A stretch of DNA of 64,000 nt from Bradyrhizobium sp. JYMT SZCCT0180 (GCF_018130165.1 NZ_JAFCLZ010000001.1:62001-126000), one strand, 5' to 3'. Counted from the first letter of the stretch, positions 1 to 9,195 are shown. The notes: generated from the sequence alone by a model not told the origin. Numbers and translations: made by a program.

Positions 1-925
1 GATGCTCCAGCATCATCACCGATGACCAGAACGTCCCGACGGGATTGGCGATGCCTTTGCCGATGATGTCGAAGGCCGAGCCGTGTATAGGCTCGAACAT
101 CGAGGGATAGGTCCGCTCCGGATTGAGGTTCGCGGTCGGCGCGATGCCGAGCGAGCCGGCGAGCGCGGCCGCGAGATCCGACAGCACGTCGGCGTGCAAA
201 TTGGTGGCCACCACGGTATCGATCGTCTCCGGCTTCATGACCATGCGCATGGTCATCGCATCGACCAGCATCTTGTCCCAGGTCACGTCCTTGAACTCGG
301 CCGCGATCTCGGTCGCGATCTCGTCCCACATCACCATGGCGTGGCGCTGGGCGTTGGATTTGGTCACGACGGTGAGCAGCTTGCGCGGCCGCGACTGTGC
401 GAGCTTGAAGGCGAAGCGCATGATGCGCTCGACGCCGGACCGGGTCAGGATCGAGACGTCGGTTGCGACTTCGAGCGGCAAGCCCTTGTGGACGCGGCCG
501 CCGACGCCGGCATATTCGCCTTCCGAGTTTTCGCGGACGATCACCCAGTCGAGCTCCTTGCCGTGCACGTTGCGCAGCGGGCTGGTGATGCCGGGCAGGA
601 TCCGCGTCGGGCGGACGTTGGCGTATTGATCGAACGGCTGGCAGATGGCGAGCCGCAGGCCCCACAGCGTGATGTGATCAGGCACATCGGGCGCGCCGGC
701 CGAGCCGAACAGGATCGCGTCGTGATTCCTGATCTGGTCGCGGCCATCCTCCGGCATCATGATGCCGTGCTTCTTGTAGTACTCAGATCCCCAGTCGAAA
801 TGATCGACCTTGAACTTGAAGTTGCCGTCGCGCTGGGCCAGCGCGTGCAGCACCTCGACACCTGCGGCAATGACTTCGGTGCCGATCCCGTCGCCCGGGA
901 TGGCTGCTATGGCGTACGTCTTCAT
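1..925 (-). CDS. ttuC: Tartrate dehydrogenase/decarboxylase family protein (partial, cut by left edge)
   Basis: The frame opens at an ATG (923-925 on the complement) and runs off the window, leaving about 308 residues of a protein that is usually about 350-360 aa. The N-terminus reads MKTYAIAAIPGDGIGTEV, the nucleotide-binding start typical of beta-decarboxylating dehydrogenases (isopropylmalate, isocitrate and tartrate types). Later segments NVRPTRILPG, ENSEGEYAG and NLHADVLSDLAAALAGSLG match substrate and metal sites of that family. The overall pattern is closest to NAD-dependent tartrate/D-malate dehydrogenase (TtuC/DmlA); exact substrate is inferred. It lies 66 bp downstream of a Bug solute receptor on the same strand, so the two probably form a dicarboxylate or hydroxyacid use operon controlled by the divergent LysR gene at 2117. 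Confidence 0.85.
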   Translation of the reverse strand, partial: MKTYAIAAIPGDGIGTEVIAAGVEVLHALAQRDGNFKFKVDHFDWGSEYYKKHGIMMPEDGRDQIRNHDAILFGSAGAPDVPDHITLWGLRLAICQPFDQYANVRPTRILPGITSPLRNVHGKELDWVIVRENSEGEYAGVGGRVHKGLPLEVATDVSILTRSGVERIMRFAFKLAQSRPRKLLTVVTKSNAQRHAMVMWDEIATEIAAEFKDVTWDKMLVDAMTMRMVMKPETIDTVVATNLHADVLSDLAAALAGSLGIAPTANLNPERTYPSMFEPIHGSAFDIIGKGIANPVGTFWSSVMMLEH

Positions 926-991
926 CGATTGGTCTCCGGATTGCGAATGTCGTTGTCAGCTTTGGGTGACCGCACGCTTGCGGCGGCGGGT

Positions 992-1981
992 TCAATTTCC
1001 TTTGGCACCTGCAGCCTTGATCACGGCACCCCAGCGCGGCACTTCGGCTGTCAGATGCGCCTTGAGCGCCGCCGGCGTCGCCAGCTCCGCCGCGACCGGC
1101 TCGGTGCCGAGATTGGCAAACCGCTCGATCACCTTGGGGTCTTTCAGCGCGGCCTGAAGGGCTGCCACGAGCTTGTCGGTGGCGTCTTTGGGCAATCCCT
1201 TCGGGGCCCACAAGGCGTGCCAGGCCGAGGCCTCGAAACCCTTGACGGCGCCACTATCGAGCGTCGGCAGGTCGGGCAATGACGAGACCTTGGCTTTGGT
1301 CGTGACCGCAAAGCCCTTGATCTTGCCTTCCTTGATCTGGTTGGTGGTGTTGGTGGTCTGGTCGCACATCACGTCGAACTGGCCGCTGAGCAGGTCGTTC
1401 ATGGCCGGCCCGGTGCCGCGATAGGGAATCCCGTTCATCTGCACGCCGAGCTCCTTCATCAGCATCAGCATGCAAAGATGCGAGGCGGAACCGATGCCGG
1501 CATGTCCGTAGACGGCCTTTTCGCCGCTCGCGCGAATCCACGCCACGTACTCGGTCACATTGTTGGCAGCAAGTGTCGGCTTCGACACCAGGGTCATCGG
1601 CACGTCGGTGATGCGGCCGAGGTGGTCGAAATCGTCGACGACATCATATTTGAGGGAGTCGTAGAGCGCGGGCGCGGTGGCGTGCGCGATGTGCCAGATC
1701 GCGAGCGTGTAACCGTCGGCGGCCGACTTCGACACGCGCGCCATGCCGAGCGTACCACCGGCGCCGCCGATATTTTCGACCAGGATGGTCTGGCCGAGGC
1801 TTCGGCCCATCGATTCCGCGATGAGGCGGGCCACGGTGTCGGTCGGCCCTCCGGCCGCCGCCGGAACGATGATGGTGATCGGTTTTGTCGGAAAGGCTGT
1901 CTGCCCGAAAGCGGGGTGTGACGCCCATAGCGACGCGGCCGCGAGGGCGCCGGAAAGGATCGTGCGACGATTGAACCGCAT
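992..1981 (-). CDS. Bug-family (TctC-like) periplasmic solute receptor
   Basis: This 329-aa protein starts at the ATG at 1981, preceded by AGGGAG at good spacing; a longer frame to 2053 has no ribosome site. It has a signal peptide (RRTILSGALAAASLWASHPAFGQ region) and the family hallmark PTKPITIIVPAAAGGPTDTVAR near residue 30. Later segments (YGHAGIGSASHLCM, GIPYRGTGPAMNDLLSGQ, PDLPTLDSG) follow the usual Bug receptor order. Such proteins bind small carboxylates for TctAB tripartite transporters, but no TctA or TctB gene is in the window, so the membrane partner must be elsewhere. It likely shares a promoter with the tartrate dehydrogenase gene downstream. Confidence 0.92.
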   Translation of the reverse strand: MRFNRRTILSGALAAASLWASHPAFGQTAFPTKPITIIVPAAAGGPTDTVARLIAESMGRSLGQTILVENIGGAGGTLGMARVSKSAADGYTLAIWHIAHATAPALYDSLKYDVVDDFDHLGRITDVPMTLVSKPTLAANNVTEYVAWIRASGEKAVYGHAGIGSASHLCMLMLMKELGVQMNGIPYRGTGPAMNDLLSGQFDVMCDQTTNTTNQIKEGKIKGFAVTTKAKVSSLPDLPTLDSGAVKGFEASAWHALWAPKGLPKDATDKLVAALQAALKDPKVIERFANLGTEPVAAELATPAALKAHLTAEVPRWGAVIKAAGAKGN

Positions 1982-2073
1982 TGGGTCGCTCCCTGAAGAA
2001 TTCGTTGATCGGCTGATTTCAGCCCTTCCGGACAAGGTACGGCCAAGTGTCACGCGCCTTCAATCGGCATACG

Positions 2074-2096
2074 ATTATACAAATATTTGATATAAT
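2074..2096. promoter_or_regulatory. AT-rich palindrome in the Bug/LysR divergent intergenic region
   Basis: A 10-bp self-complementary core (CAAATATTTG, 2080-2089) is flanked by ATTATA on the left and TATAAT on the right, with one extra A. It sits between the divergent Bug receptor and LysR genes, ends about 20 bp before the LysR start, and contains a TATAAT box at 2091-2096. A dyad here is the expected site for LysR autoregulation and activation; this is inference from position and symmetry. Confidence 0.55.
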
Positions 2097-2116
2097 CTGC
2101 CGGGGGAGGACGAAAT

Positions 2117-3022
2117 ATGGAACTGCACCAGCTTCGCTGCTTCGTGGCGGCGGCCGAGGAATTGCATTTCGGGCGTGCGGCGCAGCGGCTGGAAATGCTG
2201 CCCTCCGCGCTCGGGCGTTACATCCGCCTGCTCGAAGACGATCTCGGCACAAGGCTGATGACGCGAACGACGCGCAGCGTGACGCTGACCGATGACGGCG
2301 TCGTCCTGCTCAAGGAGGCCCGCGCCTTGCTGGCGCAGGCGGACAATCTGGCGGTCAAATTCCAGGCGCGGGGCCGCAAGCAGGGCGCGATCATCCGCGT
2401 CGGCGCGATCGACAGCGCAGCGGCGGGACTGCTGCCGATGCTGCTTTCCGATTTTCGCGAACAGAGGCCGGATGTCACGGTGAGATTGACGGAAGACAAG
2501 ACGATCCGGCTATTGCCGGCGCTGCTCTCCGGCCGGCTCGACATCGCCCTGGTGCGCCCTCCCCAGAAACCCGACAAGCGGCTGGAATTTCTGTTTCTGC
2601 TGCACGAGACGGCCGTCGTCGCGGTGCCGGACCATCATCGCCTCGCGTCGAGAAAACGGGTGACCGTCGCCGATCTTGCCGAACAGCCGCTGATCGTACC
2701 CGAGCGTCGCTCGCGCCCGCATAGCCACGATCTGACCATGAAACTGTTTGCGCAGGCCGGGCTGCAGGCGCGAATCATCCAGATTGCCAATGAAAAGCAG
2801 ACCATCGTGAATCTCGTCGCGGCCGAACTTGGCGTTGCCATCGTGCCGCGATGGACATCGCGAATGGCGGCGCGCGGCGTTCGGTTTGTTCGGCTCGCGG
2901 GGTCGGACATGAACCGCTTGCCGCTCGCAGCCGCCTGGACCCGCGGCACGCGCGATCTCATCCGGGACGAAATGCTCGGGATTCTCAAAGCTTCGCTTAA
3001 GCGCTACGCGCGGGAAGCCTGA
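2117..3022 (+). CDS. LysR-family transcriptional regulator
   Basis: The 301-aa protein starts [22 protein letters not shown], the LysR winged helix-turn-helix (about residues 1-60), followed by the periplasmic-binding-like effector domain from about residue 90 ([43 protein letters not shown]). A GGGGGAGGA box precedes the ATG. It is divergent from the Bug receptor and tartrate dehydrogenase genes, the classic arrangement for a LysR regulator of the neighbouring uptake/catabolic operon. The inducer is unknown; a carboxylate such as tartrate is a reasonable guess from context. Confidence 0.93.
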   Translation: MELHQLRCFVAAAEELHFGRAAQRLEMLPSALGRYIRLLEDDLGTRLMTRTTRSVTLTDDGVVLLKEARALLAQADNLAVKFQARGRKQGAIIRVGAIDSAAAGLLPMLLSDFREQRPDVTVRLTEDKTIRLLPALLSGRLDIALVRPPQKPDKRLEFLFLLHETAVVAVPDHHRLASRKRVTVADLAEQPLIVPERRSRPHSHDLTMKLFAQAGLQARIIQIANEKQTIVNLVAAELGVAIVPRWTSRMAARGVRFVRLAGSDMNRLPLAAAWTRGTRDLIRDEMLGILKASLKRYAREA

Positions 3023-3164
3023 AGCCGGTCGATCGTCTGGACGAGCGGGCTGCCGCCTGACGGCACGTCGGCGTGCGTGACCTGGATCACAAACAAGTCG
3101 GGCCGGAGAAGGCAATGTCCCGTTCGTCGCAGCGTTGTGCTGCGCCTAACCAAGGAAAACAACC

Positions 3165-3341
3165 ATGACCGATTTCACCCCCGTCAAAGCCGAAACATTG
3201 ACTTCCGATGAACTCGATCGTGTTTCGGGTGGCATCATCATCGTGAGCGGATTGCAGCGCCAGCTTACCTCCAGGCTGGACTGGGTCGCGCTCAATCCGC
3301 AGCCGCTGCCGCCGAAGGTTTTCTTCTCATTCGGCCGCTGA
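3165..3341 (+). CDS. Small double-glycine-leader peptide (bacteriocin/RiPP-like precursor)
   Basis: This 58-aa ORF has an AAGGA ribosome site before its ATG. Residues 12-23 read LTSDELDRVSGG, the type of leader found on bacteriocin-like precursors cleaved after GG. The C-terminal part is a short hydrophobic stretch (IIIVSGL) and then WVALNPQPLPPKVF. The same leader motif occurs at 40278 and 41168 with unrelated C-termini. No C39-peptidase exporter or modifying enzyme is adjacent; the next gene (3378, minus strand) is convergent. The ORF is real by ribosome site and leader similarity; its fate as a processed peptide is inference. Confidence 0.7.
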   Translation: MTDFTPVKAETLTSDELDRVSGGIIIVSGLQRQLTSRLDWVALNPQPLPPKVFFSFGR

Positions 3342-3377
3342 TCGCGGCCGCAGCCTCCGGCATGACGAACTCGCTCT

Positions 3378-3797
3378 CTAGTTCGTGTTAAGCCGGAAGC
3401 GCAGCGTCCTGGTGCCGATGAAGGAGATCGCATCGCCCTGCCGCTTCCAGGTCGCGGCGTCGGTCAGTGCGGCAATCAGTTCGTCGTCGGCCTGGGCGCG
3501 ATTGGCCGGACAATTGCGGTTCTCCATCGCGCCGGCGACGAAGATCACGGTGTTGCCCGCCACCGAAAACTGGCCCTTGCCGCCCTTGCACCAGAGTTCG
3601 AGCACCACCTCGCCGCGGTCGCCGATTTCCAGATTGGGTATCCGCTTGGAGCCGGGCTGCGGCGGGACATCCATGGTCATTTCCATTCCGAACGGAAAGC
3701 CGTTGTCGGCCTGGGCCTGAGCCGCATTGGGGACGGCGGAAACCAGCAGCACCGCAGCAACGCCTGCGAGCTTCACCATGCGCGCGAATGAAATCAT
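3378..3797 (-). CDS. Secreted META/HslJ-like domain protein
   Basis: The 139-aa product begins with a signal peptide (residues 1 to about 29, cleaved near AAQAQA). The rest resembles the META/HslJ fold: a strand GEVVLELWCKGGKGQFSV, the segment VIFVAGAMENRNCPANRAQADDE, then a helix-like DDELIAALTDAATWKRQGDAI and a last strand TRTLRFRL. Two cysteines (in ELWCKG and NRNCPA) may form a disulfide. META proteins are small periplasmic or envelope proteins linked to stress and motility; exact role unknown. It lies downstream of the metal-efflux operon on the same strand, separated from it by a terminator at 3888-3916. Confidence 0.65.
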   Translation of the reverse strand: MISFARMVKLAGVAAVLLVSAVPNAAQAQADNGFPFGMEMTMDVPPQPGSKRIPNLEIGDRGEVVLELWCKGGKGQFSVAGNTVIFVAGAMENRNCPANRAQADDELIAALTDAATWKRQGDAISFIGTRTLRFRLNTN

Positions 3798-3887
3798 GCA
3801 ACCTCTCGAAATATCTCAAACCCGATAGCGCGCCGTTCTATTGAACAAGTATGTCGTTGGCTAGAGCTGGTGCGCAAAATGCCGCAC

Positions 3888-3916
3888 CAAAGAAAACCCG
3901 CGGCCTGCGCCGCGGG
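3888..3916 (-). terminator. Intrinsic terminator after the metal-efflux operon
   Basis: Perfect 8-bp stem CCCGCGGC/GCCGCGGG (3897-3904 and 3909-3916) with loop CTGC. On the minus strand it is followed by a TTTTCTTT tract (3889-3896). It lies about 40 bp beyond the stop codon of the small periplasmic gene at 3957. Confidence 0.8.
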
Positions 3917-3956
3917 AATTTGATTGACCGATCCGGGTCTTGCTGCGCAATCCCGC

Positions 3957-4328
3957 TCAGTCGAATTTTGCCTGCGCCGTCTTTCCATCAGGGCCGGTCA
4001 GTTGAACGACGCCTTTTGGCTGAACCGGCAATGCGACGCTGGCGGTGCCGGAAAGCAGCGCGCTCCCGGCAGGCTGCAGCAGGATTCGCTGGGATTTGCC
4101 GTCGACAACGAGGATCGCAATCGCCTTGAAGCCGGTGGCCGGAATCGATTTCTGGTTCTCGTCGCTGACGAACAGTTCGAGCTTGTCGGATTTCGAAACC
4201 AGTTCGACGTGATACGATCCGGCATGGGCGACCCAGCCGCCATTCGTTCCCTTCTCGTCGTGCGCCGAGGCGCAAGTCGACCAGGCCAGCATGGCCACAA
4301 CCATCACAAATTTCGCATTCACCGTCAT
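3957..4328 (-). CDS. Small periplasmic protein of the metal-efflux operon (copy 1)
   Basis: About 123 aa with a signal peptide ending CASAHDEKG. The mature part includes NGGWVAHAGSYHVELVSKSD, LELFVSDENQKSIPATGFKA and a C-terminal VVQLTGPDGKTAQAKFD. It is a close paralogue of the protein at 9989, sharing YHVELVSKS, ATGFKAI and KGVVQLT. The two genes also align upstream: here GGAGA sits too close to the ATG at 4328 but well spaced from a GTG at 4322, as in the paralogue, so 4322 may be the true start. It follows the RND pump gene by 16 bp. A periplasmic metal-binding or pump-accessory role is inferred. Confidence 0.75.
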   Translation of the reverse strand: MTVNAKFVMVVAMLAWSTCASAHDEKGTNGGWVAHAGSYHVELVSKSDKLELFVSDENQKSIPATGFKAIAILVVDGKSQRILLQPAGSALLSGTASVALPVQPKGVVQLTGPDGKTAQAKFD

Positions 4329-4344
4329 TCTCCGCATGTTGATG

Positions 4345-7300
4345 TCAAAAGGCTTCGGCGGCTGAATTTGCCGGGGCCGTTCCCGCCTTGCCCTCGGCGC
4401 CTCGCCGCAGCCGCTCCAGAGGCGCTTCGCCATAGCGAAGGAACAGAACGGGCGTCAGCAGCGTGTCGAGCAGGGTCGCGCTGAGCAGGCCGCCGAAAAT
4501 CGTCACCGCCACCGGATGCAGGATTTCCTTGCCGGGCGTTGCCGCGTCGATCAGCAGCGGCACCAGCGCCACGCCGGCCGCCATCGCCGTCATCAAGACC
4601 GGCGTCAGCCGCTCGACGCTGCCGCAAATCACGAGGTCGTGGCCGAACGGCATTCCTTCCTTCAGCGCCAGGTTGATGTAGTGGCTGATCTTCAGGATGC
4701 CGTTGCGAACCGCAATGCCGGTCAGCGTGACAAATCCAACCATCGACGCAACCGAGAGCGGCTGGCCCGCCAGCCAAAGCGCCGCGACCGACCCGATCAG
4801 CGCCAGCGGGACGTTACCCATGATGATGAAGGCGAGCACGCTCGAGCGGTAGCGGCTGTAGAGAATGGCAAACACCAGCAACAGCGACAGCAGCGAGAGT
4901 ACGCCGATGGTCCGGCTTGCTTCCTCCTGGGCCTGGAACGTTCCCTCCAGGCGAACGTAAAAGCCATCGGGCAGTTTTGTCGAAGCGGTTACTTTTCGGA
5001 TCGCTTCGACAATGTCGGTCATGTCGGCGCCCCCTTTAGTGTTCGCGAACACCACCACGCGGCGGCGGCCGTTCTCGCGCAGGATCTGGTTGGGGCCTTC
5101 GGTCTCCTTGACGTCGGCGATCTGCCGCGCCGGGATCCATCCGGCCGGCGTTTCGATCAAGAGGTCGCCCAGGGTTTGCGTGGTGCGAAGCCGATCCGGC
5201 AGCCGCATCGTGACGTCGAACCGCCGATAACCGTCCACCACCCGTGAAATGACGCGGCCGTTCGAGAGCCGGCTGAGTTGCTCGATCACGGCGGCCGGCT
5301 GGACGCCGTAGAGCGCGGCACGGCGATAATCAACACGGATTTCCAGCTGCGGAATCAGCACCTGCTTTTCGACCTGAAGGTCGGTGAGACCAGGAATATC
5401 CGCCAGCTTGCCGCGCAGCATTTCAGCGGTTGCGCGCAGGCTGTTCAGATCGTCGCCGAACACTTTCAGCGCAATTTCGGCCCGAACGCCCGAAAGCAGG
5501 TGGTCGAGCCGGTGCGAAATCGGCTGGCCTACGTTGATCGCAGCGGGAAGCACGGCGAGCCGGGCCCTTATATCCGCGACGATTTCGGTCTTTGGCCGTT
5601 TCGATGGCTTGAGATTGACCTCGAGGTCCGACGAATGGACGCCCTCGGCATGCTCGTCGAGCTCCGCCCGCCCGGTTCGCCGGCCAACGGTCTTGACCTC
5701 GGGCACCTCAAGGACGAGGCGCTCGGCAATCAACCCGACGCGATGGGATTCGGCGAGCGAAATTCCCGGATTGAACAGCATGTTGATCGTGAAGGTGCCT
5801 TCGTTGAAGGGCGGCAGGAATGCGCGGGGAAGATAGAATGCGCTAACCGCCGCAATGACGACCGCCGCGAGGGCGGCAGCCATCAAGGCGCGCTGATAGT
5901 GGAAGACACGTTCCAGCAAGGCCGCATTGGCACGCTTGAGCATCGCGACCAGAGCGCTGTCGCCGTGATCGAGGCGCTTGAGATGCGGAAGCATATAGTA
6001 AGCCATCACCGGGGTCAGGGTGATGGAGACCGCAAGGCTGGCGAGAATGGAGATGATGTAGGCCTGACCAAGCGGCGCAAACAACTTGCCTTCTATACCC
6101 GACAGCGCGAACAGCGGCACGAACACCAGCACGATGATCGCGGTCGCATAGACGATGCCGGACCGGACCTCCTGCGATGCCGACACAATGACATCGAATG
6201 CCGGGAGCGGATGCTCCAATGTCCGATTTTCGCGCAACCGCCGGAAGATGTTTTCGACGTCGACGACGGCGTCATCGACCAGCTCTCCGATGGCGATGGC
6301 AATGCCGCCAAGGGTCATCGTGTTGATCGACAGGCCGGCAAAATAGAACACGACCGCGGTCGTCAGGATCGACACCGGGATCGCAGCCAGCGAGATCGCC
6401 GTCGTCCGCCAGTTCATCAGGAACAGAAACAGCACGATGGCGACGACCGCGCCGGCCTCGAGCAGGACACGCTCGACATTGCGGATCGAGGTTTCGATGA
6501 AATTGGCCTGGCGGAAGATGATCTGGTCGGCTTTCATGCCCGTCGGCAGCGAGGCCGTGATCTCCTTCAGGGCCTGCTCGATCTCGCGCGTGAGCTTGAT
6601 CGTATCGACGTTCGGCTGCTTCTCGACCGAGACGACGACGGCGGGCTTGCCCATATAGCCGGCGTCGCCACGCTTGACCTTGGGTGCAAACTCGACGGTG
6701 GCGACCTGCTTCAGATAGACCGGCCCGCCATTGACCTGCGCCACCACCACGTTGCGAAGGTCGTCCAGATTGGTGGTCCGCCCGATGTTGCGGATCAGAT
6801 ATTCGCGGGCATGCTGATCGGTAAATCCGCCGCCGGTATTGACGCCGAACTGGTTCAAGGCCAGTTCGACCTGCTCATAGGTGACGCCCAGGCTGCGAAG
6901 CGCGGGCGGATTGGGGGAAATTCGATACTGCCGAACCTCACCGCCCATCGGAATCACCTGCGCTACGCCGGGGATCGTGAGCAGCCGCGGCCGCACCACA
7001 AAGTCCGCGGTCTCGCGGACTTCCATTGCCGAAGCCCGCTCGCTGGTCACCGCAACCAGCAGCACCTGGCCCATGATGGAGTTGATCGGTCCCAGTTGCG
7101 GAACGGTGTTGGGCGGCAACTGGGTCCGGATCAGATTGAGGCGTTCGGCGATCTGCTGCCGGTTACGATAGATGTCGGTGCCCCAGTCGAATTCGACATA
7201 GACGATCGAAAGGCCGATTCCGGAAACCGAGCGGACCCGCGTCACGCCGGGAACACCGTTCATCTGCGTTTCGATCGGAAAGCTGACGAGCTGTTCGACC

Positions 7301-7479
7301 TCGGGGGGCGCGAGCCCGTCCGACTCGGTCATGATCGTGACCGTCGGCTTGTTCAGGTCGGGAAACACGTCCACCGGCAGCCGGCCAGCGCTGAAGATGC
7401 CGAGCAACACCAGGGCCAGCGCGGCCGCCATGACCAGGAGGCTGTTGCGCAGCGACTGTGTGACGAGAAAGCGAAACAT
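4345..7479 (-). CDS. Heavy-metal efflux RND permease (CusA/CzcA family)
   Basis: This 1044-aa inner-membrane pump has the usual RND length. It starts MFRFLVTQSLRNSLLVM and has SAGRLPVDVFPDLNKPTVTI in the first porter region. The proton-relay helix near residue 400 reads AIAIGELVDDAVVDVEN, with paired acidic residues. That is nearer the AIAIG form of Cu/Ag-type pumps than the DFGxxxDGA form of CzcA, so substrate is uncertain (Cu, Ni or Co are possible). The adaptor gene ends 12 bp upstream, showing an operon. No outer-membrane factor gene is nearby, so the tripartite pump must borrow a channel encoded elsewhere. Confidence 0.93.
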   Translation of the reverse strand: MFRFLVTQSLRNSLLVMAAALALVLLGIFSAGRLPVDVFPDLNKPTVTIMTESDGLAPPEVEQLVSFPIETQMNGVPGVTRVRSVSGIGLSIVYVEFDWGTDIYRNRQQIAERLNLIRTQLPPNTVPQLGPINSIMGQVLLVAVTSERASAMEVRETADFVVRPRLLTIPGVAQVIPMGGEVRQYRISPNPPALRSLGVTYEQVELALNQFGVNTGGGFTDQHAREYLIRNIGRTTNLDDLRNVVVAQVNGGPVYLKQVATVEFAPKVKRGDAGYMGKPAVVVSVEKQPNVDTIKLTREIEQALKEITASLPTGMKADQIIFRQANFIETSIRNVERVLLEAGAVVAIVLFLFLMNWRTTAISLAAIPVSILTTAVVFYFAGLSINTMTLGGIAIAIGELVDDAVVDVENIFRRLRENRTLEHPLPAFDVIVSASQEVRSGIVYATAIIVLVFVPLFALSGIEGKLFAPLGQAYIISILASLAVSITLTPVMAYYMLPHLKRLDHGDSALVAMLKRANAALLERVFHYQRALMAAALAAVVIAAVSAFYLPRAFLPPFNEGTFTINMLFNPGISLAESHRVGLIAERLVLEVPEVKTVGRRTGRAELDEHAEGVHSSDLEVNLKPSKRPKTEIVADIRARLAVLPAAINVGQPISHRLDHLLSGVRAEIALKVFGDDLNSLRATAEMLRGKLADIPGLTDLQVEKQVLIPQLEIRVDYRRAALYGVQPAAVIEQLSRLSNGRVISRVVDGYRRFDVTMRLPDRLRTTQTLGDLLIETPAGWIPARQIADVKETEGPNQILRENGRRRVVVFANTKGGADMTDIVEAIRKVTASTKLPDGFYVRLEGTFQAQEEASRTIGVLSLLSLLLVFAILYSRYRSSVLAFIIMGNVPLALIGSVAALWLAGQPLSVASMVGFVTLTGIAVRNGILKISHYINLALKEGMPFGHDLVICGSVERLTPVLMTAMAAGVALVPLLIDAATPGKEILHPVAVTIFGGLLSATLLDTLLTPVLFLRYGEAPLERLRRGAEGKAGTAPANSAAEAF

Positions 7480-7491
7480 CTGTCCTGCTCC

Positions 7492-9195
7492 TCAACGCAC
7501 TTGGTCGAGCAGTTCGGCGCCCTGCACGACGAGGCGCTTGCCTCCGGCAAGGCCCGTGGCGATGAATACGCGGTCACCGTCGAGCGGCTCTACCCGCACC
7601 GGATGTTGTTCGAAACGCTCGGGCGTGACGTGTTCGTAGACGACTTCCTGGCCGTTCATGTTGCGCACCAGACTGGCCCGCGGCACCGCAAGGCCGACTT
7701 TTTCCTCATTGGTGGTGGCAAGGACCGTGACGAACTGCCCGGCGCGAAGGCCGGAAAGGTCGCCCTGAATCGCAAACTGGACCGGAATGGATTGATTGCG
7801 GTCCGCAAAGCCGGAGCCTTGGTAGGTGAGCGTAACGATGCGATCGTTCCCTGCATTCGCGGTCGCGCTGCGAACGCCAGCCAGCGCATCGAAACTGCGG
7901 GCTTCGACCCACAGACGAGTCGGGTCGATGATGTGGAAGATCACGGCATTGGACTGGGCGATCTGCCCGGCCACCGGCGTGCCTTCGGCAATCACACCGT
8001 CGACCGGCGCCAGCAGCGCTTCGGGCTCACGGCGCGCCCGATCGAGCGATCCGCGGCGGTCCTTCAATCCCTGCAGCTCGGACCTCGTGTCTTCGAGCTG
8101 GGAGCGGGCAATGGCGCCGCTCGGCACCAGCGTTTCATAGCGGGCGAGCCGGCGCTCCACGATGGAAATCTGCTGGTCGAGTTCGCCCTGGCGCTGGCGC
8201 ATATCCGACACGTCGATGGCCTGCAGCGGCGGGTCGACATAAGCGACGATGTCGCCCTTTTTGACCGGCGTCCCCAGCTTTGGAAATCCGCCTGGCGGCG
8301 CCGATAGGCGGCCGCCCACCGAGGCTTGCACGAAGCCGCTGGCGTTCGGATCGGGAATGATTCGGCCTGGCAGCTCGATGGCGCGCGGGTGCGCGCGGGA
8401 TTCAGTCATCACGGTGCGGATTGCGAGAATGCGTTGCGTGCTCTTTGGCACGAACACCCCGCCGTCCGGGAGACGCTGGGCCTGGTCGCGAACCGATTGC
8501 ATCGGCGCGGCTTGAGCGGTGTGATCGTGACCGTCATGGGAGCGGGACGGGCTGTTGAACAGGACGACCGCGCCGGCGACGACGAGAACCATTGCCGCTC
8601 TGCGACGCCGCCGCATCAACACCAGACGCCGCCGAATCAACACCGTGAGGCCGATCCCGGCGGCAAGCCCCCCCAGCATGGCCAAAAACAACGCCGGGCG
8701 CTCATGATTGTAGTGGTGCCGAATCTCCCCCGCGATGGCGGAAGCCGAGAACCATGATGTTGGTCCGGCTGTGCCGCCCGGAACATCCGGAATCACGAGC
8801 CGGGCGGGCAACACGTCCACATTGCCGTCTTTCGTGACCGTAAAGATCAGGTCGTAGGCTCCCCGCTTGCTGGACCAGGGCGCGTCGAGACGATAGGGCT
8901 CGCCCGGCCTGGCTTCGGCCTTCTGCGGCCCGGCGGGCGTTTCGATTTCGATTTCGGCGCCATCCACCGGCTCGTTGGTTGCGAACCGGTCGAGATAGAT
9001 GATGAGGACGCCTTCGCGCGCAATCGCAACCAGTTCGTGCGCGTCCGAGTCAGTCTCGGCACGCGGCGCGAGACTGGCGCTCGGCGCCGGAGCGGGCGCG
9101 CCATGATCGTGGCCTTCGTGCGCCAGCACCGGGCCTGCCATGAGCAGGAATAACATAGCCGCCACGCACCGCGCGGCACGGAACAAAAAAGACAT
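7492..9195 (-). CDS. RND efflux periplasmic adaptor with an unusual N-terminal membrane extension
   Basis: The 567-aa protein has a signal peptide (to about residue 25, then HEGHDHG). A beta-rich domain follows (about 50-150), then two hydrophobic segments (about 168-186 and 201-213) around an arginine-rich stretch. A second His-rich spot (SHDGHDHT, about 219-226) leads into the CusB/CzcB core. In the core, ARYETLVPSGAIARSQLEDT marks the hairpin and APVDGVIAEGTPVAGQIAQ the lipoyl region; GLAVPRASLVR lies near the C-terminus. Typical adaptors are about 350-450 aa, so the first 230 residues are an added module that may sense or bind metal. It is co-transcribed with the RND pump. Confidence 0.9.
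   Translation of the reverse strand: MSFLFRAARCVAAMLFLLMAGPVLAHEGHDHGAPAPAPSASLAPRAETDSDAHELVAIAREGVLIIYLDRFATNEPVDGAEIEIETPAGPQKAEARPGEPYRLDAPWSSKRGAYDLIFTVTKDGNVDVLPARLVIPDVPGGTAGPTSWFSASAIAGEIRHHYNHERPALFLAMLGGLAAGIGLTVLIRRRLVLMRRRRRAAMVLVVAGAVVLFNSPSRSHDGHDHTAQAAPMQSVRDQAQRLPDGGVFVPKSTQRILAIRTVMTESRAHPRAIELPGRIIPDPNASGFVQASVGGRLSAPPGGFPKLGTPVKKGDIVAYVDPPLQAIDVSDMRQRQGELDQQISIVERRLARYETLVPSGAIARSQLEDTRSELQGLKDRRGSLDRARREPEALLAPVDGVIAEGTPVAGQIAQSNAVIFHIIDPTRLWVEARSFDALAGVRSATANAGNDRIVTLTYQGSGFADRNQSIPVQFAIQGDLSGLRAGQFVTVLATTNEEKVGLAVPRASLVRNMNGQEVVYEHVTPERFEQHPVRVEPLDGDRVFIATGLAGGKRLVVQGAELLDQVR

Noticed and set aside
5278..8307. Plus-strand open frame of 1009 codons
   Set aside because: It lies wholly opposite the RND pump and adaptor, has an Arg/Asp/His/Gln-heavy composition typical of antisense GC-rich frames, and has no ribosome site or known domain.
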